Shown: positions 60,852-64,000 of the stretch, piece after piece
Layout of the letters: each line of letters starts with the position of its first letter
Numbering within the stretch: the first letter of the stretch is position 1
Assembly: GCF_005405365.1 (NCBI RefSeq)
Contig: NZ_BJDX01000003.1
Location: 1-64,000, forward strand
Origin: Enterococcus xiangfangensis
Lineage (GTDB): Bacteria; Bacillota; Bacilli; Lactobacillales; Enterococcaceae
Reading direction: 5' to 3'
DNA length: 64,000 nucleotides
Program-made: the position numbers and the translations under genes
Notes under the pieces: generated by a model
Told to the model about the DNA's origin: nothing
Databases searched by the model: none
The model's input: the letters and a program-made list of their open reading frames with translations, nothing else

Positions 60852-61284
60852 GTACTTTTTGGCTAAGTTAATTAAAAAATAGAGAATGCTCATGAAACAT
60901 GGTCAGTTGGTTAAAGTCAGAATTTTTACTAGGGAAAATTTTTGCCTAAATTATCTAATCACAGGAGGCAATGAAACGAGAAATAAGTAGAAAAATGATT
61001 GAGTAAGCTGCGATCAGTCCAAATATACTTAGAAAATGGGGTGGGAATGATTACCTAGTAAATGTGCTTTTTTGGTATAATAAATCTAATATAATGAAAA
61101 AAAGAATTTACAATAGCATGAGTTTGTCCGTTTCTGTGTTTTTTATGGTGTCGGTAATTTTTTCTACACTTTTCTGTCCTGCTTAAAAGAGTAGAAAAAA
61201 ACGTTTTGTGTCCTAGTTGGTTGGGGAATACTTTGTTTTTTAGTGTAAGGTAGGTTTTAAATAAAAAATGGGTGGGATGAGCTG
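60852..61284 (+). promoter_or_regulatory. Long leader region of the AGCS gene
   Basis: TGGTATAAT (61073-61081) is an extended -10 about 200 nt before the gene, and a second TATAAT lies at 61090-61095. The leader then has TTTTTCTACACTTTTCT and AGTAGAAAAAAA, which can pair (about 61159-61201). The part before 61070 holds nothing I can identify. Confidence 0.45.
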
Positions 61285-62640
61285 ATGGAAATAATAAACG
61301 CTTTACGGGATTTTTTATGGGATTACATTATTATTGCACTTCTATGTTTTGCGGGGGTCTTTTTCTCAATTCAAACGCGGTTTGTTCAGTTTAGAAAACT
61401 AAAAGAGAGTTTCAAATTGACTTTTGGAAATATAAGTTTAAGAGGTAATAAGGCGGGCGATGAAGGGATGACTTCGTTCCAATCGCTGATGACTTCTATC
61501 GCGGCCCAAATAGGAACGGGAAACTTGGCAGGTGTTGCTACTGCAATGGTGATGGGAGGACCGGGATCAGTTTTTTGGATGTGGCTTAGCGCATTGATGG
61601 GAATGGCGATTATTTATGCAGAAGCGACACTTTCCCAAATTTATAGAACACGAAAAGGAAATGAAATTGTCGGCGGCCCAGTATACTATATAAGAGCTGC
61701 CTTCAGTGGAATGGTTGGCAAATATGCAGCGGCATTATTTTCTGTTTTATTAATACTTGCATTAGGATTTATGGGGAATATGGTTCAGGCAAATTCGGTA
61801 GGACAAGCCATGGAGGCAGCGTTTAATATCCCGCCGCTGGTGACTGGCGTTGTTTTAGGGCTAGCGAGTTTGTATGTTTTTATTGGAGGAACCGAGCGAG
61901 TCGCCGCTGTGACGGAAAAAATCGTTCCTTTGATGGCTGTTTTCTTTGCGCTTGTTTCGATCATCGTTGTAATCATCAATTTTGCAATGATCCCTGAAGC
62001 TATTCGAGAGATCTTTGTCGGCGCATTCAAACCAGAGGCTGTAATGGGTGGCATCTTGGGTGTTGGGGTAAAGGAAAGTATTCGTTTTGGAATTGCTCGC
62101 GGGTTATTTACTCATGAAGCAGGTATGGGATCTACTCCGCATGCTCATGCATTAGCTAGAGTATCGCACCCGGCAAAACAAGGATTGGTCGCAATGATGG
62201 GTGTCTTTATCGATACGATTATTTTGTTGCCGATGACAGTCTTTGTAATTTTGACTAGTGGATCACTTGGGACAACTAAAAACGGGGTCTTTTTAGATGG
62301 GATTGAATTGACACAACATGCATATTCTCAGACACTAGGTAGTTTTGGCTACCCATTTATAGCGATATGTGTGACGTTATTTGCTTATGCGACATTGATA
62401 GGGTGGTACTTTTTTGGAGAAGCCAATGTGAAATACTTATTTGGGAAAAAAGCAGTTCCAATTTATGCGGTTTTAGTTGCAATTTTTATTGCGATTGGCA
62501 GCGGCTTGAAGGTAGAGTTGGTTTGGTCGATGGCTGATTTATTTAATGGGTTGATGATCATTCCTAATATTATTGCAATCTTTGCACTTTATAAAAAAAT
62601 TGTTATCGCTACAAAAGAATATGAATTATCTTCTAAGTAA
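61285..62640 (+). CDS. Sodium:alanine (AGCS) family symporter
   Basis: 451-aa membrane protein with about ten to eleven spans. AAQIGTGNLAGVATAMVMGGPGSVFWMW is the family signature (GTGNLAGVATA near residue 76), and TRKGNEIVGGPVYYI and GLFTHEAGMGSTPHAHA are the other conserved blocks. Imports alanine, glycine or glutamine with sodium; the substrate is not fixed by sequence. GGGTGGGATGAG precedes the ATG. Monocistronic. Confidence 0.93.
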   Translation: MEIINALRDFLWDYIIIALLCFAGVFFSIQTRFVQFRKLKESFKLTFGNISLRGNKAGDEGMTSFQSLMTSIAAQIGTGNLAGVATAMVMGGPGSVFWMWLSALMGMAIIYAEATLSQIYRTRKGNEIVGGPVYYIRAAFSGMVGKYAAALFSVLLILALGFMGNMVQANSVGQAMEAAFNIPPLVTGVVLGLASLYVFIGGTERVAAVTEKIVPLMAVFFALVSIIVVIINFAMIPEAIREIFVGAFKPEAVMGGILGVGVKESIRFGIARGLFTHEAGMGSTPHAHALARVSHPAKQGLVAMMGVFIDTIILLPMTVFVILTSGSLGTTKNGVFLDGIELTQHAYSQTLGSFGYPFIAICVTLFAYATLIGWYFFGEANVKYLFGKKAVPIYAVLVAIFIAIGSGLKVELVWSMADLFNGLMIIPNIIAIFALYKKIVIATKEYELSSK

Positions 62641-62683
62641 TAAGGCCGATTAGTAAACGAAAGGCTCAATAGTGTAGAAATAA

Positions 62684-62734
62684 TAAAGCTGGGAAAATGA
62701 ATACCATCGTATTCATTTTCCCAGCTTTTTTTAA
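62684..62734 (+). terminator. Terminator of the AGCS gene
   Basis: AAAGCTGGGAAAATGAATA pairs perfectly with its complement around CCATCG, then seven T. Confidence 0.92.
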
Positions 62735-62880
62735 AAAAAGGAGGCCAGTCACAAATGCAACTGGCAAAATGAAAAAGATTATTGGGTTGAAGCTACTATA
62801 ATAGCTGAAGCTTAATGGGAGCTTAACTGACTTTGAAATTTTTTTGAGAGGTTTCAGCCTTCTCGAGAACAAATGAATAA
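62735..62880. other. Intergenic stretch without recognised features
   Basis: Short non-coding gap between the AGCS terminator and the aldehyde dehydrogenase terminator; no supported gene. Confidence 0.5.
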
Positions 62881-62915
62881 AACAGTACGTAACCAAAACG
62901 GGCTACGTACTGTTC
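62880..62915 (-). terminator. Terminator of the aldehyde dehydrogenase gene
   Basis: ACAGTACGTA and TACGTACTGT form a 10-bp stem with inner CC/GG; the minus strand runs on into TTTTATT. Confidence 0.8.
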
Positions 62916-62940
62916 ATGCGTTTATTGCACAAGCTAATTA

Positions 62941-64000
62941 TTAACTAAAAAATCCTGATGGAGCACTACTTGTATCGATCATAATATTTTTTGTTTGGGT
63001 GTAAGCCTCTAACATAGATTTATAAGTTTCACGACCGATTCCAGATTTTTTATACCCGCCGAATGGTGCACCTGCTGGGATCTGGTTGTAAGTATTTACC
63101 CACACGCGCCCGGTTTCTAAGGCACGACTGACTGTCAATGCTGTATTGATGTTTTGGGTCCAAACGCCGCCACCTAATCCATAGATCGAATCATTAGCCA
63201 TTGCAATGACTTCTTCAGCGGTATCGAACTTAATAACAACTGCCACAGGTCCAAAGATTTCTTCTTTGGCAATACGCATATCATTTGTCACATTTGTGAT
63301 CAAAGTAGGGGCTACGAAGCAACCCTGATCTAATCCATCAGCTGTAAGTCGTTTGCCACCGGCTTTGATTTCTGCGCCTTCTGCCTTACCGATTTCGATG
63401 TATTTCAAAATCGTTTGGACTTGATTTTCATTTATTTGTGCCCCCATCTGGATGCCATCTTCCCAAGGCAGGCCAACATTTACTTTATCAAAGGCTTTTG
63501 ACAAGTCTTCAACAAAGCGGTCATAGATACCTGACTGAACAAAGATCCGTGATCCCGCGCAGCAAACTTGACCTTGGTTGAATAAGATTCCTAATTGAGC
63601 GCCATCTAAAGCCTTTTCATAAGGCATATCGTCAAAGAAGATGTTTGCTGATTTGCCACCTAATTCCAAAGTAGCTGGAATCAATCGTTTTGCGGCGGAG
63701 ATCGCTACGTTGTAACCAATCTCAGTTGAACCAGTGAACGCTAATTTATCGATTCCTTCATGGTGGAGCATGTATTCACCAGACTTGGAGCCTTTTCCGG
63801 TAACAACATTTAAAACGCCTTTAGGTAAAACTTCTTGTGTGAGACGCGCAAATTCTAAAACGCTTAAAGAAGTTGTAGACGATGGGTGGATAACGATCGT
63901 ATTACCAGCTGCCAAAGCTGGCGCAATTTTCCATGCCGCCATCAAGAATGGAAAATTCCACGGAATAATTTGCCCCACGACACCGATCGGTTCTTTTAAA
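62941..64000 (-). CDS. NAD(P)-dependent aldehyde dehydrogenase, N-terminus outside window
   Basis: C-terminal 353 codons of an ALDH superfamily enzyme; the frame stays open to the window edge (upstream residues KEPIGVVGQ), so the real start is beyond 64000. PWNFPFLMAAWKIAPALAAGN, FTGSTEIGYN, ELGGKSANIFFDD (general-base Glu), GQVCCAGSR (nucleophile Cys), EIFGPVAVV and PFGGYKKSGIGRE are intact. It resembles the betaine/phenylacetaldehyde-type group; the substrate is undecided. Confidence 0.93.
   Translation of the reverse strand, partial: LKEPIGVVGQIIPWNFPFLMAAWKIAPALAAGNTIVIHPSSTTSLSVLEFARLTQEVLPKGVLNVVTGKGSKSGEYMLHHEGIDKLAFTGSTEIGYNVAISAAKRLIPATLELGGKSANIFFDDMPYEKALDGAQLGILFNQGQVCCAGSRIFVQSGIYDRFVEDLSKAFDKVNVGLPWEDGIQMGAQINENQVQTILKYIEIGKAEGAEIKAGGKRLTADGLDQGCFVAPTLITNVTNDMRIAKEEIFGPVAVVIKFDTAEEVIAMANDSIYGLGGGVWTQNINTALTVSRALETGRVWVNTYNQIPAGAPFGGYKKSGIGRETYKSMLEAYTQTKNIMIDTSSAPSGFFS

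Noticed and set aside
61094-61186. 30-aa hydrophobic peptide frame (MKKRIYNSMSLSV start) in the AGCS leader
   Set aside because: The ATG lies in or just after a -10 element and has no ribosome binding site, so translation is unlikely; kept only as a curiosity.
62941-64000. Aldehyde dehydrogenase as an N-terminally truncated pseudogene
   Set aside because: The frame is open to the window edge, so the apparent truncation is only the end of the window.
1-64000. CRISPR array or insertion-sequence transposase
   Set aside because: No regularly spaced repeats, cas genes or transposase reading frames were seen on either strand.

Overview
The window is a chromosomal segment of a low-GC Gram-positive coccus, almost certainly an Enterococcus other than a textbook E. 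faecalis. The evidence is a fused thiolase/HMG-CoA reductase (mvaE) divergent from mvaS with the catalytic residues at their enterococcal positions, an IreB homologue, xylulose-5-phosphate/fructose-6-phosphate phosphoketolase, split coaB and coaC genes, a ydiF-like ABC-F gene next to rex, and a glnR-glnA operon. Most genes have strong GGAGG-type ribosome binding sites; TTG and GTG starts and extended -10 promoters (TGnTATAMT) are common.

Layout. 1-115: end of a 5S rRNA and its terminator. 300-17500: mostly housekeeping singletons (histidine phosphatase, hydroxyisocaproate-type dehydrogenase, NrdI-like flavodoxin, mevalonate genes, GNATs, ung, pta, tsaE, exonucleases, murB). Between nrdI and mvaS lies an apparently unannotated, highly structured non-coding RNA of about 300 nt (2510-2812). 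17500-25220: a translationally coupled operon of a quinone oxidoreductase, coaB, coaC and an ECF S component, then a regulator-potABCD polyamine uptake operon. 25288-32698: a 7.4-kb integrative mobilizable element with arsenic resistance cargo (arsR, acr3, arsC, an ArsP-like permease, a small thioredoxin), an ICEBs1/Tn916-type oriT hairpin, a divergent repressor, a MobT/Orf20-like relaxase, a DUF3173 protein and a tyrosine integrase; related repeats sit at both ends. 32938-41691: an RpiR regulator divergent from a sugar-acid operon (2-hydroxyacid dehydrogenase, iron alcohol dehydrogenase, mannose-family PTS IIC-IID-IIB-IIA, mannonate dehydratase, KDPG aldolase) that also encodes a membrane protein resembling a degenerate M28 peptidase. 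41997-64000: phosphoketolase, C39-like peptidase, ABC-F/rex, thioredoxin, tRNA-Gly, N5-(carboxyethyl)ornithine synthase, a second candidate small RNA, NfeD/SPFH pair, an anchored nuclease whose start codon appears to be ATC, clpP under a CtsR box, gdpD-miaA-hflX, glnR-glnA under a GlnR box, ireB-ruvX-DUF1292, an AGCS amino-acid symporter and an aldehyde dehydrogenase cut by the window end.

How genes work together. The sugar-acid operon encodes PTS import and dehydration/aldol cleavage but no 2-keto-3-deoxygluconate kinase, which suggests the sugar acid is phosphorylated on entry. The arsenic operon combines arsenate reduction, arsenite efflux and possible organoarsenical efflux; the element lacks its own conjugation channel and would need a helper ICE to move. 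No CRISPR array, phage block or insertion-sequence transposase was seen.
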